A stretch of DNA of 64,000 bases from contig NZ_JAATJB010000014.1 of NCBI RefSeq assembly GCF_011927635.1, positions 1 to 64,000 of the forward strand. Reading direction: 5' to 3'. This stretch comes from Sphingomonas trueperi (GTDB taxonomy: Bacteria; Pseudomonadota; Alphaproteobacteria; Sphingomonadales; Sphingomonadaceae). The position numbers and the translations under genes are program-made. How positions within the stretch are numbered: position 1 is the first letter of the stretch; the number at the start of each line of letters is the position of its first letter. Shown piece by piece: positions 26,952 through 34,890 of this stretch. The notes under the pieces were generated by a model. That model saw only the letters and a list, made by a program, of their open reading frames with translations. It was not told where the DNA came from and did not search any database.

Positions 26952-26988
26952 GAACAGTGTTCAAGCTAGTGTCCGATTCCGAACACTG
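26952..26988. promoter_or_regulatory. Palindromic operator array between the exporter and its regulators
   Basis: GAACAGTGTTC (26952-26962) is a perfect 11-bp palindrome. Its right half, read as CAGTGTTC (26955-26962), is also matched by an inverted copy GAACACTG (26981-26988), with a third related half-site AGTGTCC at 26968-26974. The block lies in the 139-bp divergent gap, 20 bp before the response-regulator start and 84 bp before the adaptor start. It is the likely binding site of the response regulator encoded next door; that assignment is inference. Confidence 0.5.
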
Positions 26989-27007
26989 AACCGGAGCGGT
27001 CAAGCCT

Positions 27008-28252
27008 GTGCCATCCGAATCGCCGGCCATCCTGGTGATCGACGACGATCCCGATATCGTCCGCGCGGCGACGTTGCTGCTCGAACGGAACGGCATGCGG
27101 GTGCTCGGTGCGCTCGATCCCGATGCCGCCTGGGTGCGACTGGCCGAGGGCCCGGTCGACGCGATCCTGCTCGATCTCAACTTCGCGCGTGGACGCACCT
27201 CCGGGGAGGAGGGGTTCCGCATGCTCGACCGGCTGATCGCGGCCGATCGCAATGCGGTGGTGGTCGTAGTCACCGGTCATAGCGGCATCGCGGTGGCGGT
27301 GCAGGCGATGCGTGGCGGGGCAAGCGACTTCGTGATCAAGCCATGGAGCAACGAGCGGCTGCTCGCCACCGTCGAACGCGCGGTGGCGCTGCGCCGGGCG
27401 AAGCTGGCGGCCGCCCCGGCGCCGAGCGGCGAGGAGGCGCTGCTGCTGCTCGGCGAAGCGCCTGCGATCGAGGCGGCCCGCCGGCTGATCGCGCGGGTGG
27501 GGCCGACCGATGCGGCGGTGCTGCTCACCGGCCCGGCGGGGAGCGGCAAGACGCTGGCAGCGCAACTGCTCCACCGCACTTCGCCGCGCGCCGAGCGGCC
27601 GCTGGTCACGCTGGGCGCGGCGGTGGCGGATCTGGCGATGATCGAGGCGCGCGTTGCGGCGGCCGAGGGCGGGACGCTGCTGATCGAGGCGGTGGACCAA
27701 CTGGCGTCAACGCTGCAGCCCGAGCTGGCGCGACGGCTGGGCGGGCTGCGGGTGCTGTCGACCAGCCGGCGCGATCGGGCGGGCACCCGCGCGGCGCTGA
27801 GCGACGACCTTCGCTTCCGGCTCAACACGGTGGAAATCGATTTGCCGGCGCTCTCGGATCGCGGGGAGGATGCGCTGCTGCTCGCGCGGCATTTCTGCGC
27901 GTTGTACGCCGGGCGCTATGCCCAGCCGCTGCGCCCGCTGACCGAGGAGGCGGCACGGGCGATCGCGGCCGATGCCTGGCCCGACGGCGTGCACGGACTC
28001 CGCCAGGCGATCGAGCGCGCAGTGCTGCTCGGCGGCGGCGAGGCGATCGATGTCCCCACACTGGGACTTAGCCTGCCCGAGGACACGCTGGAGCCGCGCG
28101 CGATTAAGGCGGACCTCAATCTGGGGCGGAGCGAGGCGGCGCTAATATCGGCGGCGCTCAAGCGGCACGCGTTCAATGTCAGCCGCGCGGCGGCGGAACT
28201 GGGGCTGACGCGCGCGGCGCTCTATCGGCGGATGGCGAAATATGGGCTCTAG
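27008..28252 (+). CDS. NtrC-like response regulator lacking the sigma-54 contact motif
   Basis: This is a 414-residue response regulator starting at a GTG. The receiver domain has the acidic pocket D12-D14 and the phospho-acceptor D56 in LLDLNF, the conserved threonine in VVTGHSG and the lysine in DFVIKPW. The AAA+ domain keeps Walker A GPAGSGKT (175-182) and the NtrC-type fold, but the GAFTGA loop that touches sigma-54 is missing (the segment reads LGAAVADLAMIE) and Walker B is altered (GGTLLIEAVD). A Fis-type helix-turn-helix closes it (NVSRAAAELGLTRAALYRR). It probably controls sigma-70 promoters. The stop overlaps the kinase start by 11 bp. Confidence 0.88.
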   Translation: MPSESPAILVIDDDPDIVRAATLLLERNGMRVLGALDPDAAWVRLAEGPVDAILLDLNFARGRTSGEEGFRMLDRLIAADRNAVVVVVTGHSGIAVAVQAMRGGASDFVIKPWSNERLLATVERAVALRRAKLAAAPAPSGEEALLLLGEAPAIEAARRLIARVGPTDAAVLLTGPAGSGKTLAAQLLHRTSPRAERPLVTLGAAVADLAMIEARVAAAEGGTLLIEAVDQLASTLQPELARRLGGLRVLSTSRRDRAGTRAALSDDLRFRLNTVEIDLPALSDRGEDALLLARHFCALYAGRYAQPLRPLTEEAARAIAADAWPDGVHGLRQAIERAVLLGGGEAIDVPTLGLSLPEDTLEPRAIKADLNLGRSEAALISAALKRHAFNVSRAAAELGLTRAALYRRMAKYGL

Positions 28253-29420
28253 AGGCTGGTCCGCGCTGCTCCGCGGCATGCTGCTGCTGCTGGCGGGCGG
28301 GGCGTTCGCCGTGGCGTGGAGCGCGGGGCTCTATGCCAGCGCGCTGGTGTCGGCGCTGGCGGCGCTGTGGGGCGTGGTGACCGGGATCGTCGAGGCACAG
28401 CGGCCCAAGCTCGTACCGGTGGCAGCGCCGATGCCTGCGCCAGACCCCTCGCATCGCGAGCGCCGGCTGACCGCACTACTCGATCTCTCCCCGGCCCCGA
28501 TCGTCACGCTCGACGGCGAAGGGCGGCTGCATGCGATCAACCGGGCGGCCCGGCGGCTGTTCGGCGCGGCGGACCTCGTCGCCGAACCCCCGGCGCTGCT
28601 GGTCGAGGCGATCGGCGATGCCTCGGGCCGGGCGGCGACGGTGGCGATCGGCGGGCGCAGCTATGCGCTCACCACCAGCGACTTCGCGCTTGGCGGGGCG
28701 CGGAGCCGGCTTGCCGCGCTGGTCGACATCGATGCCGAGCTGAAGGCCGCCGAGGCGGCGATGCTGCGCGACCTCGTGCAGGTGCTGAGTCACGAGATCG
28801 TCAACGCGCTCACCCCGATCGCCTCGCTCAGCCGCACCGCGGCGGACATGCTGGACGAGCCCGCCCCGTCGATTTCCGCGCTCCGCGATGCCGTCGGCAC
28901 CGTCGCGCGCCGGGCCGAGGGGCTGCAGCGGTTCGGCGAGGCCTATCGCTCGCTGGCGCGGCTGCCGGCGCCGCGCTTCGCGCCGCTCGACCTGCGCGAG
29001 GGGGCGGAGGATCTGGCGCGGCTGTTCCACACGCGTTGGCCGGCCCTGCCGCTGGCGTTCGAGGCAGCCGCACCGGTGCGCCTGCACGGCGATGCCGACC
29101 AGCTGACCGCGGCGCTCTGGGCGCTGCTCCAGAACGCAGCCGAGGCTGTGGGCGACGACGCTGGCGGGAAGGTGGGTCTGTTGCTGTGGCGCGACGAGCG
29201 CGCCGCCTATTGGCAGGTCCGGGACAATGGCCCCGGCGTCGCCGAGGCGGACCGCGGGGCGATCTTCCGCCCGTTCTTCACCACCAAGCCGCAGGGCAGC
29301 GGGGTGGGGCTGGCGCTCGCCCGGCAGATCCTGCTCGCGCATGGCGGCGACCTGACGCTGCTGGCAGGCGAGGGCGGTGCCCGGTTCGAGGCGATGCTGC
29401 CGATCGCCCCGCAGGGCTGA
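28242..29420 (+). CDS. Sensor histidine kinase (NtrB/NtrY-like)
   Basis: This is a 392-residue kinase with two N-terminal spans (about residues 10-45), a PAS-like domain (about 75-165, with LLDLSPAPIVTLDGEGRLHAINRA split over its start), the phospho-accepting H184 in VLSHEIVNALTP, and an HATPase domain with the N-box LLQNAAEAV, DNGPGV and GSGVGLALA. Almost no periplasmic loop separates the spans, so the signal is probably sensed in the membrane or cytoplasm. It is co-translated with the response regulator and divergent from the ABC exporter that the pair presumably controls. Confidence 0.9.
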   Translation: MGSRGWSALLRGMLLLLAGGAFAVAWSAGLYASALVSALAALWGVVTGIVEAQRPKLVPVAAPMPAPDPSHRERRLTALLDLSPAPIVTLDGEGRLHAINRAARRLFGAADLVAEPPALLVEAIGDASGRAATVAIGGRSYALTTSDFALGGARSRLAALVDIDAELKAAEAAMLRDLVQVLSHEIVNALTPIASLSRTAADMLDEPAPSISALRDAVGTVARRAEGLQRFGEAYRSLARLPAPRFAPLDLREGAEDLARLFHTRWPALPLAFEAAAPVRLHGDADQLTAALWALLQNAAEAVGDDAGGKVGLLLWRDERAAYWQVRDNGPGVAEADRGAIFRPFFTTKPQGSGVGLALARQILLAHGGDLTLLAGEGGARFEAMLPIAPQG

Positions 29421-29430
29421 GCAAAACAGA

Positions 29431-29460
29431 CCCGCGCCGCCCCGGAAGGGGCGACGCGGG
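29431..29460. terminator. GC-rich hairpin between converging genes, probable terminator
   Basis: CCCGCG-cc-GCCCC, loop GGAA, GGGGC-ga-CGCGGG forms a 30-base hairpin with one internal mismatch pair of bulges. It sits between the kinase stop and the stop of the converging aminotransferase. No U-run follows on the plus strand. Confidence 0.6.
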
Positions 29461-29476
29461 CCAGGCACCGCAAACC

Positions 29477-30646
29477 TCAGGCCATCAGCACCTTGTCGAC
29501 GGCGATCCGGAACTTCTCCATGTCCGCCGCCGAGCCAACGGTGACCCGCGACATCGTCGGATAGGCGGTCCAGGAGCGGCCGATCTGGACGTTCTGGGCA
29601 AGCAGCGCCGCCATCACCTCCTTCGGCGCCTTGCCCTTCCACTCGACCATGAACATGTTGGCATGGCTGCCCGGCAGCACCTTGAGCCCGCGGCTCTGGA
29701 GATGGGCGATGGTCTTTTCGCGCACCGCGATCATCTCGTCGCGTCGCGCCTTGATCTCGGCGGCGAGCGGGATCGATGCGGTGCCGCACGCCACCGCCGT
29801 CATCGGCAGCATGTTGGTCACCTGCATGCCGTCATAGCGCATCATCTTCTCGTGCAGCGACGGCGCCGCGAAGGTGAGGCCCAGCCGCATGCCGGCCATG
29901 CCGAACAGCTTGGAGAAGGTGCGCATCACCAGCACGTCGTCGCGGGCAGCGACCAGCTTGGCGGCATTGGGGGCGTCGGCGAAGTGGATATAGGCCTCGT
30001 CGACGATCAGCACCGCGTCCTTGGGCTTGTTCTCCGCCAGCCAAACGATGTCGGCGATCGGCGTCAGCGTGCCGGTGGGGTTGTTGGGCGAGCAGACATA
30101 ATAGAGCCCGGCGTTCGGATCGGCCGCGAGCATCGCCTTGACGTCGTGCTGGTACTGGGGGCCGAGCGGGGCCTTGGTCACCTTGGCGCCGATCCAGGCG
30201 CCGGTGCGCCAGATCTGTTCATAGGTGGGATCGGCGGTGACGATGCCGCGCGTCGGCGAGGCGAAGGTGACGGCGGCGCGGTTGAGCGGGTCGCTGGAGC
30301 CGGGCCAGGCCTTGATATGGGTGGCGGGCAGGCCTTCCACCGCCGAGACCGCGGCGAAGAGCTGGTCGTGCTCGCCATTGGGCTCGTAGCGATTGCCTTC
30401 GGTGACGATCTTCATCGCCGCCGCGGCGCCGGCGGGCAGCGGGCCGGTCCAGCATTCGTTGGAGCCGATGCGCACCGCACCGATCACCGCCCTGGCCGAT
30501 TGCTGGGCCAGGGCAGGCGCGGCGCGGCCGAGCGCGACGGTGCCGCCGAGCAGCGCGGCGATCCGCCCCATGTCGCGGCGCGAATAGCCGCGCCCCCGCA
30601 GGTCCTCGGTGATTTCGGGCTTCTTGAGCGTTTCGAGGATGGTCAT
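29477..30646 (-). CDS. Tat-exported PLP aminotransferase (HisC-like, class I/II)
   Basis: This is a 389-residue fold-type I aminotransferase. The start at 30646 gives MTILETLKKPEITEDLRGRG and then a twin-arginine signal YSRRDMGRIAALLGGTVALG ending near APALAQ, so export in folded form is predicted. The PLP sites are clear: CSPNNPTG, VDEAYIHF, and the Schiff-base lysine K246 in RTFSKLFGMAG. It resembles histidinol-phosphate aminotransferase, but a periplasmic location rules out a simple biosynthetic role. The same strand carries a TauE permease and a TonB receptor, which suggests a catabolic unit for an amino-acid-like compound. Confidence 0.88.
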   Translation of the reverse strand: MTILETLKKPEITEDLRGRGYSRRDMGRIAALLGGTVALGRAAPALAQQSARAVIGAVRIGSNECWTGPLPAGAAAAMKIVTEGNRYEPNGEHDQLFAAVSAVEGLPATHIKAWPGSSDPLNRAAVTFASPTRGIVTADPTYEQIWRTGAWIGAKVTKAPLGPQYQHDVKAMLAADPNAGLYYVCSPNNPTGTLTPIADIVWLAENKPKDAVLIVDEAYIHFADAPNAAKLVAARDDVLVMRTFSKLFGMAGMRLGLTFAAPSLHEKMMRYDGMQVTNMLPMTAVACGTASIPLAAEIKARRDEMIAVREKTIAHLQSRGLKVLPGSHANMFMVEWKGKAPKEVMAALLAQNVQIGRSWTAYPTMSRVTVGSAADMEKFRIAVDKVLMA

Positions 30647-30681
30647 GTCGTGGGTCTCCCTGTTTTCGATCGAGACGCGCG

Positions 30682-31497
30682 TCAGAACTTCAGCGCATTG
30701 TGGAACATCACCAGCGCGATGACGATGAGGTAAATGCCGAATACCCGTTTCAGCATGGCCGGTTGTAAGGCATGGGCAGCTGCGACCCCGAGCGGGGCAG
30801 TGAGCATCGACATCGAGGCGATGGCGACCGTCGCGGGCAGGTTGACGAAGCCGAGCGAGCCCCAGGGCAGCCCCGGCTCGCGCAGTCCGATGATCGCGAA
30901 GCCGATCGCGCTGGGGATCGCAATCAGCGTGCCGATGCCGCTCGCGGTGGCGACCGCGCGGTGGATCGATCGGCCGCACAGCGTCATCACCATGATCGCG
31001 ATGGTGCCGCCGCCGATGCCGAGCAGCGAGGAGAAGGTCCCCAGCCCCCCGGCAATGGCGACGCGGGTGACGCCGCCCGGCATCTGATCGCTGATCACCC
31101 GGTTGCCGAGCCTAGGCACCAGGAAGTTGACCGACATCAGCAGCACGCCGGTGGCGAAGACCATGGTGAGCACCCGGCCGTCGACATGGCTGGCGAGCAG
31201 CACGCCGATGCCGTCGCCCAGCACCACCCAGGGTGCCCAGGTCTTGAGGATCTCGAAATCGACCGCGCCGCGCTTGTGGTGGCTCAGCACCGATCGGATC
31301 GAGGTGATGATGATCGTGGCGGCAGAGGTGCCGATGGCGACATGGGCGTATTGGCTATGCTCGCCACCGAGCAGGGGCAGCATCAGCAGCAGGGCGGGGA
31401 CGACGACGAAGCCGCCGCCAATGCCGAACACGCCGCCGGCGAAACCGGCAGCGAGCCCGGCGACCAGCAGGCCTGCCAAAGGGATCAGCCAGTCCAT
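30682..31497 (-). CDS. TauE/SafE family sulfite exporter-like permease
   Basis: This is a 271-residue inner-membrane protein with about eight spans in two repeats, each with the glycine-rich motif of the family (GFAGGVFGIGGGFVVVPAL near residue 18 and LGTFSSLLGIGGGTIAIMV near 155). TauE/SafE proteins move sulfite, sulfoacetate or related organic anions. I use the ATG at 31497; a TTG at 31512 is in frame and better spaced from the upstream GGGAG. It lies between the receptor gene and the exported aminotransferase on the same strand. Confidence 0.88.
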   Translation of the reverse strand: MDWLIPLAGLLVAGLAAGFAGGVFGIGGGFVVVPALLLMLPLLGGEHSQYAHVAIGTSAATIIITSIRSVLSHHKRGAVDFEILKTWAPWVVLGDGIGVLLASHVDGRVLTMVFATGVLLMSVNFLVPRLGNRVISDQMPGGVTRVAIAGGLGTFSSLLGIGGGTIAIMVMTLCGRSIHRAVATASGIGTLIAIPSAIGFAIIGLREPGLPWGSLGFVNLPATVAIASMSMLTAPLGVAAAHALQPAMLKRVFGIYLIVIALVMFHNALKF

Positions 31498-31552
31498 GGA
31501 TGAGGTAAGCAAAGGACATCACTCCCGGTTTATGTTCTTGCACGCGACACGA

Positions 31553-31579
31553 CCGGCCGAGGGCGATGCCCCCGGCCGG
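31553..31579 (-). terminator. Hairpin between receptor and TauE genes
   Basis: CCGGCCG-a-GGGC, loop GAT, GCCC-c-CGGCCGG forms a 27-base, very stable hairpin eight bases after the receptor stop. It may be a partial terminator reducing expression of the two downstream genes. No U-run is seen. Confidence 0.5.
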
Positions 31580-31586
31580 CAAAACG

Positions 31587-34196
31587 TCAGAATTTCAGGC
31601 TGATCCGGCCATAATAATAGCCGCCGTTGATCCCGTAGGGCGAAATGGTGGGGTAGAGGTTGCTCGAATAGGTGCGCGAGCCGGCGAGCAGTTGCGGATT
31701 GCGGATGTGCTCGAAGGAGCGCTCGGTCGGATAGTGGTTGAACAGGTTGTTGGCGCCGATCGCGAGCGTCACCGGCGGCAGCACGCGGACGCTCAGTTCG
31801 GCATCGGTGATGAAAGCGGCGTTGACTGGAACGATGGTGTCGGCCCCGCGCAACGGGCCGTTGCCGGGCGTCGATTCGAGTGCGTAGACCTTGGAATAAT
31901 AGCTTTCGCGCAGGTTCAGGCTCACGATCCCGCGCGACCAGAAGGCGCCGAGCGTGGCGCGGAACTTGGGCGTGCTGTTTTCCAGCTGGACGATGCTGTA
32001 GCGGTCGATCAGTGCGGAACGGCTGGGATCGGCACGGTTGACGTAGAGCGGGGCGGGCAGGCCCGCGATGCTGCGCACCTGGTTCTCGTTGTAGTTGGCG
32101 GTCAGCGACCAGTCGACGGTCCCCAAGGAACCGAAGTCCGACGCGTAATTGGCGGTGAAGTCGATACCGCGCGTGCGCACCTTGGCACCGTTGACGAAGG
32201 TCTGCACCGAGACCGAACCGTCGATATTCCGCTCGCCGTTGACGTCGAGCAGGACATAGCTGGGGATCTCGCCGCCCAGCGCCGTGGCGACGGCGTTGTA
32301 CACCGATTGCTGGTTATAGGTCAGATAGTTGTCGGCATTATAGGCGACGCAGCGGCTGGCATTGGAGCCGGCATAGCCTTGCGGACAGAACTGGCCGCGG
32401 AACCCGTAGAACGAGCTGGAGATCAGGATGCGATCGCGAATGTCGATCCAATAGCCGTCGATCGTCACGCTGAGCCGCGGGGCGGGGTGGAAGACGAAAC
32501 CGGCGCTGAAGTTGGTCGACTTTTCCGGTTTCAGGCCGCCGAAGCCGAGCGCTGCGCCGGCGGCCGAGTTGGCGGGCAGCACGCCGGAAATGCCGCTGGG
32601 CGCGACGTTGATACCCGAATAGAAGCCCTCGGCCAGCGTCGGTGCGCGGAAGCCGGTGGAGACGGTGCCGCGGATCGCGATGGCGCTGGAAATGTCGTAG
32701 CGGCTGGTCAGCTTGAAGACGGTGGTGTCGCCAAAGTCGCTGTAATGTTCGTGGCGCACCGCGCCGTCGACCAGCCAGGCGCTGACCGGACGGACGCTGA
32801 AATCGAGATATTGCGAGAAATTGGTGCGGTTGTGATTGCCGGCATCGTTCGGGCTGTAGCCGAAGAAGGACTGGGCGCCGCCGCCATAATAGGACGCCGG
32901 ATCACCCGAGACGATGGCATAGGTATCGCGTCGCCACTCCAGTCCGCCGGCGAGCGTGGCAGGCTGGGCCAGGCCGAGTTCGATCGGATAGGTGATGTCC
33001 AGCGTGTTGGTCCACTGGCTCGCCTTGAAGTCGCCATTGTGAAACTCGGTCGGCGTGAAGCCGGTCGCACGGTAGAGCTGGGCATTGCCCGAATCCTGGA
33101 CATGGACCGCGACGAAATCGTCGCCATAGGTGGAGGCGATGTCGAAGGTGCCGGCACCCAGCGCGCCGCGGACGCCGCCGGTGACGGCATAGTCGGTTTC
33201 GCGGATGGCCTCGAGCGGCTGGAACCCTGCGGGATAGAAGGGAACGCCCGCGGCGCTGACGATCACGTCGGGCGTGCGGACATTCTCGTAGGCCCGGGCA
33301 TATTTGTGGCCGTAGCTGCCAAAGGCATAGAGCTCTATGCCGCCGAAATCATAGCCGGCATTGGCCATCACCGAGGTCTGGTTGACCTCCGGATCCCCCA
33401 GGATGCGGTTGGTATAGGGATAATGGGGCAGCGTCCGGATCGCCGGGTAGAGCGAGAGGTAGCGCTGGGCGACGGAATTGTCACCAAACACCTGCGGGTT
33501 GATGTCGCCGCGGAAGCTGAAACCCTTTTTCTTCTTCTCAACGGTGAGGTTGACGAACGCATTTTCGATCGGCGCGAAGCCGATGTTGCCGGCGATCGCA
33601 TAGGTCTTGCCGCCCTCGTCATAATAGCGGCCGCCGGTAGCGGTGATCATGCCGCCATGATCGGCCTTCTTCTGGATGATGTTGATCACGCCGGCGATCG
33701 CATCGGTGCCATATTGCGCGGCGGCACCGTCCTGCAGCACTTCGATATGGTCGATCGACAGCGGCACGATGAAGCTCACGTCCGGCGCGGCGCTGCCGCC
33801 ATAAGGGCCGCCGGCGACCGAGACGTTGGCGGTGCCGTGGCGCCGCTTGCCGTTGAGCAGGATCAGCGTGTGGTTGGGGCTGAGCCCGCGCAGCTTCATC
33901 TGCAGGTTGTGCGCCTGGAGATCGCTGCCGAACGCCTGGGCCTGCACGCTCGGCAGATTCTGGGCGAGCGCCTGGATCAGGTCCGGCTGGCCGGTGCGGG
34001 AGAGATCGGCGGCGGAGAGAAGCTGGATCGGCGCGGGGCTGTCGGCGGCGCGCAGGCCGGTGACGCGGGTGCCGGTGACGATAATGTCGTCGCCCTGTGC
34101 GGCCGGTGCCGCGCTGTCTTGCGCAAAGGCGGGCGTGGCGGCGAGCGCCAAGGTGATGGCCATAACCGTGAACGATGCCGTTTCGCGAAATTGCAT
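31587..34196 (-). CDS. TonB-dependent outer-membrane receptor
   Basis: This is an 869-residue receptor. The start at 34196 gives a signal peptide (MQFRETASFTVMAITLALAA ending near AFAQ). The TonB box is GDDIIVTGTRV, the plug runs to about residue 170 (IDHIEVLQDGAAAQYGTDAIAG), and the barrel ends in GRISLKF. The plug sequence (LRGLSPNHTLILLNGKRRHG) is of the sphingomonad/Caulobacter group with diverse organic substrates. Its neighbours, a TauE/SafE permease and an exported aminotransferase, hint at import of a sulfur- or amino-containing organic compound; this is inference. A hairpin-rich leader precedes it. Confidence 0.9.
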   Translation of the reverse strand: MQFRETASFTVMAITLALAATPAFAQDSAAPAAQGDDIIVTGTRVTGLRAADSPAPIQLLSAADLSRTGQPDLIQALAQNLPSVQAQAFGSDLQAHNLQMKLRGLSPNHTLILLNGKRRHGTANVSVAGGPYGGSAAPDVSFIVPLSIDHIEVLQDGAAAQYGTDAIAGVINIIQKKADHGGMITATGGRYYDEGGKTYAIAGNIGFAPIENAFVNLTVEKKKKGFSFRGDINPQVFGDNSVAQRYLSLYPAIRTLPHYPYTNRILGDPEVNQTSVMANAGYDFGGIELYAFGSYGHKYARAYENVRTPDVIVSAAGVPFYPAGFQPLEAIRETDYAVTGGVRGALGAGTFDIASTYGDDFVAVHVQDSGNAQLYRATGFTPTEFHNGDFKASQWTNTLDITYPIELGLAQPATLAGGLEWRRDTYAIVSGDPASYYGGGAQSFFGYSPNDAGNHNRTNFSQYLDFSVRPVSAWLVDGAVRHEHYSDFGDTTVFKLTSRYDISSAIAIRGTVSTGFRAPTLAEGFYSGINVAPSGISGVLPANSAAGAALGFGGLKPEKSTNFSAGFVFHPAPRLSVTIDGYWIDIRDRILISSSFYGFRGQFCPQGYAGSNASRCVAYNADNYLTYNQQSVYNAVATALGGEIPSYVLLDVNGERNIDGSVSVQTFVNGAKVRTRGIDFTANYASDFGSLGTVDWSLTANYNENQVRSIAGLPAPLYVNRADPSRSALIDRYSIVQLENSTPKFRATLGAFWSRGIVSLNLRESYYSKVYALESTPGNGPLRGADTIVPVNAAFITDAELSVRVLPPVTLAIGANNLFNHYPTERSFEHIRNPQLLAGSRTYSSNLYPTISPYGINGGYYYGRISLKF

Positions 34197-34329
34197 TCGA
34201 TCGTGCCCCCCGAAAGCTGATGGTTGTCGTTCGTTCCTCAGATTGCGGTCTGTTCTTCTTTCTCGTCCGTTGGTGCGGCTCCGCCCGGGACATGACCGCC
34301 CCTTCCCGAGAGCGCGGCTTCGCGAACGG

Positions 34330-34416
34330 GGTGGTCGTGCCGACACTGGATACGCAGGTGCCACCGCGCCCTGGGGCGCAGCCGCACGGTCTCGTGCCAT
34401 GCTCCCGAACGGGAGC
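34330..34416 (-). ncRNA. Hairpin-rich 5' leader, candidate cis-regulatory RNA of the receptor operon
   Basis: Read toward the receptor start (minus strand), four dyads follow one another: GCTCCC-GTTC-GGGAGC (34401-34416), GCACG-AGAC-CGTGC (34384-34397), GCGCCC-CA-GGGCGC (34366-34379) and GGTG-G-CACC (34357-34365). The last can instead pair its GGTGG with CCACC at 34330-34334. Alternative pairing of this kind is typical of riboswitches and attenuators. The block sits 135 bp before the receptor start. I compared it by eye with cobalamin, TPP, FMN and SAM consensus elements and found no match. Confidence 0.35.
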
Positions 34417-34838
34417 GCGGCGACATCACATCGAAACAGGCTCGAACCGGGTCCGTGCAAACAGCCGGACCGGATAATGGGTAGACAGGGAAGCCTCCGC
34501 CTCTGTCGACCCAAACAAGTGACTCGGGCACACCACCGATATACCCGGATCGCCTAGGGTCCTGGTGGAGTGCAGCGCTAATTATTCGATAGGAGAAAAG
34601 CTATTGGGGCCGCCAAGCCATGACCCGCTCCGCGATGTCTTCTGCACGGGCAGCGCCAAAGTGCCGCCTGAAAATCGATAGTCGGTCATTTGATCGCCCT
34701 GTTCTTGATCAAAGCACCGATTCGGACATCCGACCCCTGAGATTTTTCTTTCTTGCTATCAGGATGCTATCCCCGGGATGCACGGTGTCAATGCGCGAAT
34801 GACGTATGTCGCAACGTTTCTGTCGCATATACGACACA
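34417..34838. other. Intergenic region between receptor leader and EmrB gene
   Basis: No gene is supported here. The half nearer 34560-34800 is AT-richer and should hold the promoter of the receptor operon (minus strand). Small open frames at 34620-34802 and 34753-35448 have no recognisable domain, and the second runs antisense into the EmrB gene. A TGTCG/CGACA inverted repeat with six bases between the arms lies at 34821-34836. Confidence 0.35.
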
Positions 34839-34866
34839 TAGCCCGCTCCATCGCTGGAACGGGCTA
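34839..34866 (-). terminator. Stem-loop after the EmrB gene, probable terminator
   Basis: On the minus strand TAGCCCGTTCCA, loop GCGA, TGGAGCGGGCTA forms a 12-bp stem with one G-U pair, 24 bp after the EmrB stop. The sequence after it is not U-rich, so it may be a weak or Rho-assisted terminator of the efflux operon. Confidence 0.55.
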
Positions 34867-34890
34867 TCTGCTTTTACGAATTCGGGAAAA

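Noticed and set aside
26869-27007. Sigma-54 promoter for the ABC exporter
   Set aside because: No GG-N10-GC pair with proper spacing could be found, consistent with the regulator lacking its sigma-54 loop.
31566-34220. Open frame of 884 codons on the plus strand
   Set aside because: Antisense shadow of the TonB receptor gene; histidine/arginine/glycine-rich without any domain.
34330-34416. Cobalamin, TPP, FMN or SAM riboswitch
   Set aside because: None of their conserved core sequences is present; only generic hairpins and alternative pairing remain.
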